Assembly: GCF_000143415.4 (NCBI RefSeq)
Contig: NW_003314270.1
Coordinates: 62,001 to 126,000, forward strand
Length of the DNA stretch: 64,000 nucleotides
DNA from: Selaginella moellendorffii
Lineage: Eukaryota > Streptophyta > Lycopodiopsida > Selaginellales > Selaginellaceae
Reading direction: 5' to 3'
This document shows positions 38,660-48,300 of this stretch, piece by piece. The notes beneath the pieces are model-generated. The model worked only from the letters and a program-made list of their open reading frames with translations. It was not told where the DNA came from and did no database searches. Each line of letters starts with the position of its first letter. Position 1 is the first letter of the stretch. A program made the translations under genes and the position numbers.

Positions 38660-41605
38660 ATGCGATCGCGGCTCAACGATCTCGCCGCGCGCATTCGCCA
38701 CTGCCGCGTCTTGGAGGAGGGCCAGGCATTGCACCGCGAGATTCTCGCTTCTAGCGGCGCCATCGATTCCACTTACTTGGCAAATCTCCTGATAGCGATG
38801 TATGCCAAGCTCTCTAGCATCGGCGACGCCAAGCGCGTCTTCGATGGGATCCAAGAGAAGAACGTCTTCTCATTTACGATGATCGTCACAGGCTTTGCCC
38901 AAAACGGGCATTACAGTGAGGCGATAGAGCACTACTGGAGAATGCTACACGACGGTGGCGCTCTCCCGGACGCTTTCATCGTGAGCTCCGTGCTAAGCTC
39001 GTGTTCTTCGCTGGGGTCTCTCGTGGAAGGAAGAAGGATCTACGAGGCTATAGCGGAGGATTCGCGGCTTTCACAGGATACCGTGGTGAGGAACTCTTTG
39101 GTGACGCTGTATGGAAAGTGTGGGAGCTTGGAGGAGGCAGCGAAGATCTTTCACAGCACTCCAACGCCGGATGTTGTGACTTGGAACGCGATTCTTTCGG
39201 CTTGCTCGCAGCAAAAGAATGGTCGCGAGGCACTAAAGTTTGTTCGAGCGATGCAGCAGCGAGGAGTGAGGCCTCAAGCCGCGACTCTTACGTGCGTTTT
39301 GGATGCTTGCTCCAGCCAAGGTGAGTGCCAAGAAGGTGAGAGAGTTTACGAGAGTGCTGTAGCTTCTGGTTTTGTAGAGTGTGATCTTCTGCTTGGAAAC
39401 TCGCTTATAACGCTGTATGGGAAATGCAGGAGGCTGGAGGATGCGAGGAGGATTTTGGATTGGATGCCTTTCAAGGACGTTGTCTCGTGGACGATCATGG
39501 CTGCTGCGTATGCTCAAAATGGCCGGTTTTTGGAGGGTCTCAAGCTGCTAGAGGTGATGGACTTTGAAGGTTTTGAGCCGGATGCTGTGACTTTTGTGAG
39601 CGTTTTGGATTGCTGTGCGAATTTACAGGACTTAGTCCGTGGGAGGCTTATACACCAGCGTATCGAAGCTTGTGGTTTGGAGCTCAGCGTGACCGACTGC
39701 CTTGTCAACATGTATGGGAAGTGTGGAAGTTTGGAGGAAGGAAAGATGGTTTTTGATAGAACAGCCGGGAAGAATGCGACAGTAGGTTTGTGGAACAGCA
39801 TCGTAGGATCGTATGCCCGGCTCGGGCATGGTCATCAGGCACTGCAGCTGTTTAGAGAAATGGACTTGGAGGGAATGAAGCCGGATAAGTTGAGCTTCTA
39901 CGCGGCTTTTGAGGCGTGTGTATCCATCCGAGGCTTGAAAGAAGCAAGAGCACTCGACAGGAGCAGCGGAATCGAGGGTGATATTGGTTTTGAATCCGCA
40001 GTTATCAATCTCTATAGCAGAGTTGGAAGCTATGAGGATGCGATGGCGAAGTTTGAGAATATGTCTCAAAGGGACGTGGTTTCGTGGAACGGGATTATAG
40101 CAGCTTTCAATCAACAGTTTCGTCCTGCAAATTCGATAGTTATGTTTCGAAAGATGGAGCTGGAAGGACTTAGAGGCGACAGATCAACTTTCACGAGTGT
40201 TATCGAGGCCTGTGCGTGTTTACCGGATCTAACTCTCGGTCAGCTGCTTCATTACAGAATGATCACTCTGGGATGCGAGCTAGACACTGTTCTCGGCACC
40301 AATCTCATCAACATGTATTCCAGGTGTGAAGTTCCTGACAAGGCAATCGAAGTTTTCGACGCCATGCACGACAAGTCAGTGGTTGTCTGGACCGCGATGA
40401 TCGCAGCTCATTCTCAGCAGGGACAGGGACTGGAAGCTCTTGAGCTCTTCAAAAGAATGGACATAGAAGGAGTGAGAGCTGACAAGGTAGCGTTTTCACT
40501 CGTTCTCGACGTTTGTGCTAACTTGGCCGCGCTAGCTCAAGCCAGGATTCTTCATGCCACTGTTGCCGGGACGGAGCTCGAGCAGGACATGGTTGTGAAG
40601 AACACGCTAGTAAACATGTATGGGAAGTGTGGGAAGCTGAACGAAGCAAGGCAGGTCTTTGAGAAGATGGCTTCCAAGGACATGGTTTCGTGGACTTCGA
40701 TCATAGCAGCGTATGCTCAACAGGGAAGTGCCAGTGCTGCTTTCGAGCTCTTCCACGCGATGCAGCAGGCCGGAGAGGCCATCGACACCGTGATCTTCGT
40801 CAAAGTTATGAGCGGATGCAACCATGCCGGGCTGCTCAAGGATGCTCGCAACTGGTTCGTCTCAATGCTCCAAGACTATGGCCTCTCTCCAGTGAACGAG
40901 AACTACGCTTGCATTCTCGACTTGCTGGGGAGGCTGGGACAGCTCCAGGACGTGGAGGACTTGCTAGAAAACATGACGCTGGAGCCGGACTTTATCGCTT
41001 GGATGAGTTTTCTCAACGCTTGCAAAGTCCACAAGGATATGAAACGGGGTGTCCGAGCAGCTCAGCGGCTTGTCCAGCTAAACCGGAGGAACTCCGCTTC
41101 GTACGTGCTACTTTCGGACATCCACGCAGTGTGTGGGAAGTTTGATGCCGCCGCGAAGCTGAGGAGACGGATTGGTCGTGACTGCGGGAAGAAAGTCCCC
41201 GGTTTGAGCTGGATCGAGATCAAGGACAAGGTCCATAAGTTTGCTTCCGGAAGCAGGACTCATCCTCGAAACGACGAGATCTTCGCAGAGCTGCAGAGAC
41301 TCGGGGTGCTGATGAGAGAGGCCGGCTATGTTCCAGACACGGAGGTGGTGTTGATGGACGTGGAAGAGGAGGAGAAAGAGCAAGTTCTTTGCTATCATAG
41401 CGAGAAGCAAGCTATGGCTTTTGGCTTGATATCGACACCGAGTGGAACTCCTCTCCGGGTGGTGAAAAATCTCCGGGTTTGCACCGATTGTCACACGGCT
41501 ACCAAGTTCATCTCCAAGATCACAGGGAGGCAAATCACAGTGAGAGACGCCAACCGGTTTCACGAGTTCAAAGACGGGTTTTGCTCATGCAAGGACTACT
41601 GGTAG
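38660..41605 (+). CDS. PPR-DYW protein, organellar RNA editing factor
   Basis: Intronless gene of 981 residues from the ATG at 38660 to TAG at 41603-41605. It carries more than a dozen PLS-type pentatricopeptide repeats (for example LIAMYAKLSSIGDAKRVFDG; NSLVTLYGKCGSLEEAAKIF; LVNMYGKCGKLNEARQVFEK), then E/E+ motifs (VPGLSWIEIKDKVHKFASGS) and a complete DYW domain. Its zinc-binding deaminase signature is CYHSEKQAMAFGLI followed by CTDCHTATKF, and it ends FCSCKDYW. DYW proteins carry out C-to-U editing in plastids and mitochondria; each P/L repeat reads one base. Lycophyte organelles are edited very heavily, and this fits that large gene set. The N-terminal targeting signal is short and unclear. 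The target is unknown. Confidence 0.93.
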   Translation: MRSRLNDLAARIRHCRVLEEGQALHREILASSGAIDSTYLANLLIAMYAKLSSIGDAKRVFDGIQEKNVFSFTMIVTGFAQNGHYSEAIEHYWRMLHDGGALPDAFIVSSVLSSCSSLGSLVEGRRIYEAIAEDSRLSQDTVVRNSLVTLYGKCGSLEEAAKIFHSTPTPDVVTWNAILSACSQQKNGREALKFVRAMQQRGVRPQAATLTCVLDACSSQGECQEGERVYESAVASGFVECDLLLGNSLITLYGKCRRLEDARRILDWMPFKDVVSWTIMAAAYAQNGRFLEGLKLLEVMDFEGFEPDAVTFVSVLDCCANLQDLVRGRLIHQRIEACGLELSVTDCLVNMYGKCGSLEEGKMVFDRTAGKNATVGLWNSIVGSYARLGHGHQALQLFREMDLEGMKPDKLSFYAAFEACVSIRGLKEARALDRSSGIEGDIGFESAVINLYSRVGSYEDAMAKFENMSQRDVVSWNGIIAAFNQQFRPANSIVMFRKMELEGLRGDRSTFTSVIEACACLPDLTLGQLLHYRMITLGCELDTVLGTNLINMYSRCEVPDKAIEVFDAMHDKSVVVWTAMIAAHSQQGQGLEALELFKRMDIEGVRADKVAFSLVLDVCANLAALAQARILHATVAGTELEQDMVVKNTLVNMYGKCGKLNEARQVFEKMASKDMVSWTSIIAAYAQQGSASAAFELFHAMQQAGEAIDTVIFVKVMSGCNHAGLLKDARNWFVSMLQDYGLSPVNENYACILDLLGRLGQLQDVEDLLENMTLEPDFIAWMSFLNACKVHKDMKRGVRAAQRLVQLNRRNSASYVLLSDIHAVCGKFDAAAKLRRRIGRDCGKKVPGLSWIEIKDKVHKFASGSRTHPRNDEIFAELQRLGVLMREAGYVPDTEVVLMDVEEEEKEQVLCYHSEKQAMAFGLISTPSGTPLRVVKNLRVCTDCHTATKFISKITGRQITVRDANRFHEFKDGFCSCKDYW

Positions 41606-41826
41606 TGAAAGAGCTCCTCGAGGTAATTGCACTTCTTTTAAGTTTTTTCCATTTTGATTCACTTGGTTTTGGCCATTTGGCAGAAGCTACTTATGCCACT
41701 TACAAGGACACTTGTCGTGCTTGGAGCTCGAGCGCGAAAGCTTGGAGTTTAGAGGTGAAGTGGTGTGAGCTCTCTCGATTGAATCTAAAAGTTCTCAAGG
41801 TTTGTTTCTCCAGGTTTTGATTGTCC

Positions 41827-42051
41827 ATGGAAAAGTCACTCCCAGACGCTCAGAAGAATGCCTCGCCAGTAGCGCCAGAGGCGAAGGATTGCCGCAAAGA
41901 AAAGAAAGATGTGGATCCAGCCAAGGACGAGCCCAAGAGCTACACGGTCGTCTCGCATCAAGGTAATGCTGACACTAGCAGCACGAACTCTCCCAGTGAT
42001 ATCCTCGTCTTCCAACGTACCGTCGCGAAGACTGACTCTTCTCTCGAGTAG
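41827..42051 (+). CDS. Hypothetical small charged protein
   Basis: An ATG at 41827 opens 74 codons of Lys/Asp/Ser-rich sequence (MEKSLPDAQKNASPVAPEAK; KDVDPAKDEPKSYTVVSHQG) ending FQRTVAKTDSSLE. The region just upstream shows possible leader introns with acceptors at 41683 (TTTGGCAG) and 41814 (CTCCAG). It is not recognised. It could also be the 3' UTR of the DYW gene, whose stop lies 220 bp before. No family signature; coding status rests on composition only. Confidence 0.35.
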   Translation: MEKSLPDAQKNASPVAPEAKDCRKEKKDVDPAKDEPKSYTVVSHQGNADTSSTNSPSDILVFQRTVAKTDSSLE

Positions 42052-42407
42052 CGAAAGCTCACATCAATTGGTGAGAAGAAAAAAATTCGATCTTTGAGTG
42101 ATCGATCGATGGTATCGTGAAGTTTTCTAGCTTGGTTGGAAGAAGAATGTGTGATCCATCATGGATTCTTCTCGAGAGTAGCAAAAGCTCACATTGGTGT
42201 CCTCTCTGATAGCTCCTTGGTTAGCTTGTGCTGGTATTTGCAGCTACAATGGTAAAAATGTAGAGGAAAAGAGTTTGAGCGTGATTGATCCATGGTATCG
42301 TGAAGTTTCCAGCTTTGTTAATGATCGATCGATCGATGCAAAAAAGAGAAGTTTCAAAGAATAGAACCATGTAAAAAAAAAAATTGTTCTATATAACAAC
42401 GAAGTTA

Positions 42408-42408
<1 letters not shown>
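42052..42408. other. Spacer between small ORF and tRNA-Leu, no gene seen
   Basis: It contains two related words, GATCGATCGATGGTATCGTGAAGTTTTC-like at about 42100 and GATTGATCCATGGTATCGTGAAG at about 42282, and the microsatellite GATCGATCGATCGATGC near 42326, followed by an A-run at 42373. These look like decayed local duplications. Confidence 0.45.
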
Positions 42409-42438
<30 letters not shown>

Positions 42439-42488
42439 AACGGATTGGAGCCTAAATCCAACGCCTTAGACCACTCGGCCAAACTGTC
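42409..42488 (-). tRNA. tRNA-Leu (anticodon TAG)
   Basis: An 80-nt class II tRNA with a long variable arm. The acceptor pairs GACAGTT with AGCTGTC, with discriminator A. The D-arm carries GGCCGAGTGGTCTAAGGC; the anticodon stem-loop is TTGGA-TTTAGGC-TCCAA, anticodon TAG, reading CUA. The variable arm is around CCGTTAGGGC; the T-arm is GTGGG-TTCAAAT-CCCAC. It lies 40 bp past the stop codon of the 5-phosphatase gene on the same strand. Confidence 0.93.
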
Positions 42489-42528
42489 AAGTCATGCTTC
42501 AGGGACACGTAGAAAAACAGAAGGCCTG

Positions 42529-44182
42529 TTATAGCGAAATGTTTAGTGCTAGAACAGCCTTGACAGGCCGGTGGTCGGAGCTCCTCATCGAATCTATGGA
42601 AGTGTAGTCGTGAACGTTGGCGGTGACCCATCCCGTGTCCTTTACTTTGAAGAGGATTCTATCCGTCCATGAGGGAACTCTCTCCTGGATTGTAGATCAA
42701 AGTTTCGATTTTGGAGAAGAAATGAAGAACAGTACCTTCGCACTAGTGTCGTAGTTGTCCGTGCCAACGTCGTATTTGTAAGTTGGTCTGAAAGTTAGCG
42801 GGCCTTCGCGAAAGCCAGTGAAGATCCTCCCGTGTCGGGCTTCTCGAGAGAGCTGGTCTCTCGACCACAAGAGCTGGAAAAACCAAAATGGTTCCAAGGA
42901 CGAGATATGAATGGAAGAAAATACCTTTTCCAAGTTGTTCTTGATCAAAACTCCCACGGAGGTTCTATGCCCGACGACCCTGTAATTTAAATCTCCCACC
43001 CAGATGACCAGGTCCGACTCCTCCACTGCGTTTGCGTTCTTGAAGGGCTGTTGCTGCCGCTCCTTGAAAGCAAAGTCGTCTGCCACAATGCCGGTGCTTG
43101 TTTGTAGGCAGGCGCAGACGGTGGAAGAGTATGGCCTCGCAAAAACGTTCTGGCATATCCGTGTGTATTGAGAGTTCCTTGCCTCTACATTGCCTTCGTG
43201 AGCTGCACTGGAGCGTTGGAAACAGGATTAGGATGAAAGGCGATTCTACTCAAAGGGGCTTACGAGCAAGATGGCAAGAGAGGAACAAGAATGTGAGGTC
43301 CCTGTAACGCAACGTGACCGCCGTAGCTCCTTTCTGGCGGCCTATTACTCCTCCAAATCCTCCAACTCCAACTTTGTCACTTCTACAATCTGACAAAAGA
43401 GATTAAAAACCAAAGATCCAAAGATCCATGAGAAAAAGTTCGGCTTTAGTTTGATACACTTTACCTGACATGAATGGCAACAGTGTAATCTTCACGAAAA
43501 CAAAGAGCTGCAAGGATGCCATGATTGAGGAGGCAACCAGGCTAGACAAAAGGAGATAATGAAAAATTAAACTGTGGAAAATCTGTGAGCTTCTTACCAG
43601 TAGCTTTCGCCGAGAACCTCCAAGAAAAACGAGTCTACGTAGCTGCTTGGAGCTTCTTGAAGTCCAATCACGTACAAATCGTACTTTCTGCCACTGGAGT
43701 CATCCAGAAGCCTTGCAAGATCATACCGAGGAATCTAGAAGCAAAAGGAAAACCTGTAAGAATGAACGATGTAAAAGAGCAAAAAGTGTTACCTTCCCGT
43801 TCATGTTCCAAGTGACAACGTAGATTTCCAGGCCTTCCCTTTTCTCGCTTCTGAATTCCACTTGAGGAGCTCTTTGCTGCAAAAACGGCTTCATCTCCGA
43901 AAGATCATCTCCAAACCGAGCGTCAATCTTTTCCCTGTGCGAGACAACATACTCCAGCGAGTCTGGTCTGCCCGCTGTCGAAGGCACTGCCGACTCCTCA
44001 TCGATCAAAATTCTGAGAGCCTCCGCATCCTCCATCTGTATGACATCCAGAAGCCTTGGACGAAGCTTTGTCCACCGGTGTGCCATCCGCGAACAGAGAT
44101 CGTCACAGCAGTCGTAGCAACAGGCCGAGCAGGAACAGTTCCCCATCACATCACCACACTTCTCTCGTCGAAAGCACACCAT
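42529..44182 (-). CDS. Type I inositol polyphosphate 5-phosphatase
   Basis: Removes the 5-phosphate from inositol phosphates or phosphoinositides. From the ATG at 44180-44182: a cysteine-rich N-terminus (MGNCSCSACCYDCCDDLC from codon 13), then the catalytic endonuclease/exonuclease/phosphatase fold. Visible motifs: IYVVTWNMNGK (about 43800-43830), YDLYVIGLQEAP, VGVGGFGGVIGRKGATAVTL, LVIWVGDLNYRV (about 42980), RVPSWTDRILFKVK and SSDHRPVKAVLALNI just before TAA at 42529-42531. The GDLNYR and WTDR-SDHRPV motifs are the family's active-site signatures. About nine short introns. It resembles plant CVP2/IP5P-type enzymes; substrate choice cannot be read from the sequence. The N-terminal cysteines suggest membrane anchoring by palmitoylation. 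Confidence 0.87.
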
Positions 44183-45348
44183 AGCTCGCAGCTTCCAACT
44201 TCGCTTCCAGCATCTCTCACGCCGAAGAAAACCAAACTCTCCTCTTTCTCCTCCAAGGCCGGCTGGAACTACTCTCTCTTCTGGGGCCGGCTTTTGTGAT
44301 CTAGATACGATTCGAGCGTAGCAAACGCGAGGAGCCTCTAGCGAAATGCGACAAACAGCCGAGAATCCTGCTCCTAGTTATAGACAAAGCCGAAAGTTAG
44401 ACCACAGTGTACGTATGAAAAACCTTCAGAAAAAGATAGAAAAAGTAAAAACAACGAAGGAAAAACAAGAGCAAGGAGTTCCGTAGCGTACCTCTTTCAG
44501 GTGCCTCCCAGAGTAGCCAGGATCCAGCGACGGTATTCTCCCTGGTTTTTCATGGTCTTTCTCCGCACATATGACGCATCAATGAGGGTCATTCATTGGA
44601 AAGAAAGCCGTCGCCATCGTCTGGGTGTTCAATGGGACACCTAGCAAAGCGACCGAGAAGAAAAAAAAAACAAAAAAACAACGTGAGAGAGAACGAACGA
44701 GAATGAAAAAAATCGGAAATATCTCCTTCATTGGCCCTGATCTCTCTCATCTTTCTTCCTTAAAATCTCTAAAGTTTCTCACGAATCTCATCTCTCTCGT
44801 TTTTTTTTTTTGGCTAAGTTCTCTCACAAATGTAAATTATCTCAGTCGCTTTCGCGATTCTAATGCAGCAGCCAGCGTCCCAAAGAGAGCAAATGACGAG
44901 ATTCAAGCGCCATCACTGTCTGTGGCGTAATGCCATCGCCAGATCTCTTTTTCTTCGTCCCCAATCTTTTCTTTCGCTCTTTCTTTCTATTCTATTTGCT
45001 CTGGGCAAGATCACTCACCTCCAGGCGCCATGGAATCCTCGAAAAAAGAAGCTTCTTTGCTCGCGCCAGCAGCACTGGCGGCGCTGCGCCTCCATTCCTC
45101 GAAATCCGTCCAACGGCCTAAATGACCTAATCAATGGCCACCGCAGGACGACAAATCCTTTTTATCAACGCCGAGTTTTGGCGCGCACGATCGTGGAATA
45201 TACCCCAGGAAATTTGAAAAGGGCATCTCTTGTTTTAACTGGAGAATCTTCCCTCTCTTCTTGGCGCCTTCCGTGCCCTTGTCGTACGAGCCCTATGGCG
45301 TTTTGGTTCTCGGCTCGAGCGCTCTAGCTAGGGTTCTTGTGGCGCGCG
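44183..45348. other. Divergent promoter region of 5-phosphatase and clathrin genes
   Basis: No conserved gene is visible. It contains A-rich (about 44658-44680) and T-rich (about 44800-44812) tracts and pyrimidine-rich TCTCTC runs. A plus-strand open frame at 44863-45327 is Arg/Ser-rich without a recognised domain and overlaps the clathrin promoter; I do not call it. Confidence 0.5.
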
Positions 45349-48300
45349 ATGACGGCAACGGGAGCGCCAATCGTGACTAAGGAGATCGTATCGGTGAGTT
45401 CTCGATCTGATCGCTCCAGCTTGATGGATCCAGCTGAGTTTTTGGTGTGGAAATGTAGCTCACGGGGCTTGGGATCGGGGCTCAGTTTGTCGGATTTTCT
45501 TTCGTCACCATGGAATCCGAGAAATATATCTGTGTCAGGGAGACTTCGCCACAGAACAGTCTCATGATTGTGGATTTGAGCGTACCAAAGCAACCGTTGC
45601 GTCGGCCGATCGCCGCGGATTCGGCTTTGATGAATCCTTTGGGAAAAGTTCTCGCTCTTAGAGGTAACCACAGCTCAATTCTAGCGTTTTCTCTAACATT
45701 TTTCTCATTCTTTATTTTTTTGTTGATAGCACAAGAGCAGCTACAAGTTTTTAACCTTGACACCAAGGCCAAGCTAAAAGCTTATCAAATGAACGAACAG
45801 GTCTGTCTGCAAGCTGGTGTTATGCTTTTCACCTCATGCTACGTTATGTGAAGATCGTCTTTGGAAATGGATCACACCGAAAATCATTGGACTGGTGACA
45901 CAGGATGCGGTTTATCACTGGTCTATTGAAGGTTAGTGTTTTTCTATGATCAGTTTGGTTATTTCCTTTTATTTTTTTCCTGAGTCAGGGCCGCCTGAGC
46001 CGGTGAAGATGTTTGAGAGAGCGGCCAATTTGAATGGCCACCAGATCATCAATTATCGCTGTGACCCCACTGAGAAATGGCTTGTTTTGATCGGGATTGC
46101 TCCAGGCCCTCCGGAGGTACGCTTCGTTCTTCTAGAGGCTTGTTTTGATCGAGATTGCTCCTGGCCCTCCGGAGGTACGCTTCGTTCTTAATTTCTTCAC
46201 TGCTAACGTCAACTTCTATCTGCAGCGTCCTCAACTAGTGAAAGGAAATATGCAGATTTATTCCGTAGACCAAAAGCGAAGTCAGTCACTTGAAGCTCAT
46301 GCTGCGGCATTTGGATCTTTCAAGGTAATTGCAGATACCGGGCTTAAGGCACGCAATGAAAGGCTGTAAGTATATTGATACCATATGTTGACATTATCTA
46401 AACGAGTTTATGCTTCTACAGCTTGCCGCAAATGACGCTGCATCTGTTATTATATCTTTTGCATCAAAGAGCTATTCCGGGGCCCAGGTTGTGTCAAAGC
46501 TGCATGTAATCGAACTTGGCGCACAGACAGGTTTCATTCATTTTAATACTAGTTCTCTACGTATTAAGCGAGTTGCTTGCAGGTAAGGTTGGGTTTGGGA
46601 AAAAACAGGCCGAACTCTTTTTTCCTCCCGAATTCGCTGACGACTTTCCCATTGCAATTCAGGTATATAAGGCTCATAGCTCGTAAACGTTACGTCTTCT
46701 TTTTTTGTTCAGATGTCTCAAAAGTATGGTGTTATCTATGTCCTCTCGAAAATGGGACTTCTTTTTGTCTATGATTTGGAGACTGCTGTTGCCGTGTATA
46801 GGAATCGTATCAGCGTAGATCCCTTTTTCATTTCTGCTGACGCTCCTTCAAATGGAGGTTTTTATGCTGTGAACAAACGCGGCCAAGTTCTCATGGGCAC
46901 AATCAATGAGACGACAATTATTTCTTTCATCAGCGATCAGGTAGTGCAAAACTTTCAACAAAAGAAGCATTCATTTGTGATTTTACAGCTAAAAAATATG
47001 GACCTTGCAGTAAGCCTTGCAAAGCGAGCGAACCTCGCTGGAGCTGAAAAACTCGTAATCGTTGGTTCAACATTATTTTCCGTTTTTGAGTGATGTTTCT
47101 GTAGGTCGTGCAAAGATTTCACGAGCTAGTTTCGCAAACCAAGTACAGAGAAGCAGCAGACCTGGCCGCCGAGTCTCCTCAAGGTGTTCTTCGAACTCCT
47201 GAAACTATTGCAAAACTTCAGGTGGGCATCACAGTATCATGGTTACCCTTATAACATTCATTAGTTTGATGTTGGCAGCTGATCACTGTTCCACCTGGGC
47301 AAACTTCTCCCTTGCTTCAATATTTTGGCACCTTGTTAACGAAAGGTCGCTTAAATGCATTCGAATCTTTGGAGTTGTCTCGACTGGTTGTAAGTCAGAG
47401 CAAGAAACATCTGCTGGAAAACTGGTTAGCGGAGGACAAGCTGGAGTGTACAGAAGACCTGGGGAACCTCATCAGGGTATGCTTGATTTACTTTATTTCT
47501 ATAGTCTTTAATGATTCTAGCAGGGGGTTGATGCCGAAATGGCCCTGAAAGTTTACATTAAGGCCCGAGCAACGGCAAAAGTTATTGCTGGATTTGCTGA
47601 GAGAAGGGAATTTGATAAGATATTAATCTACTCCAAGCAGGTTTTAATATCGCTGATATCATAGTTCTTGTATGAACTCTTACATTGAACGCCAGGTTAA
47701 CTACACGCCAGACTATCTTTTCTTGTTGCAATCAGTATTAGCCATCGATCCGCAGGTAGATTCACGATTCGTTGTGGTCCTCATCTAAGAATTACTCTGT
47801 GCAGGCTGCAGTAAATTTTGCGTTGATTTTATCTAAAATGGACGGTGGCTGTCCAGTTGATTACAACATCATCATTGAATTATTTCTCCAGGTATGTTCT
47901 CTGTTTCTCCTTTGAAAAGAAATACAATGATGAGCCAACATTTTAGGTGTTCTTTACAGCGCAACATGATCCGGGAAACTACCGCTTTTCTTTTAGATGT
48001 GTTGAAGGAAAATCTTCCGGAACACGGGCTGCTTCAAACGAAGGTCTAGTATTTTCTTTTTAGTGAGCATTTGTTCATATATTCACAAGACACGTATGCA
48101 GGTTCTCGAGATCAACCTGTTGACATTTCCTAATGTGGCAGAGGCCATCATGGCAAATGGTGTTTTCAGCCACTATGACCGATCTCGCATTGCTCAGCTT
48201 TGCGAAAAGTCCGGGCTTTTCATGAGAGCACTTCAGGCACATCTAGTGTTTAAAATATTTCACTGACAGTAAAAAAACTATTTCTTGCAGCATTACACAG

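Noticed and set aside
44863-45327. 154-codon plus-strand frame upstream of the clathrin gene
   Set aside because: Arg/Ser-rich, no domain, lies in a pyrimidine-rich promoter and leader region.
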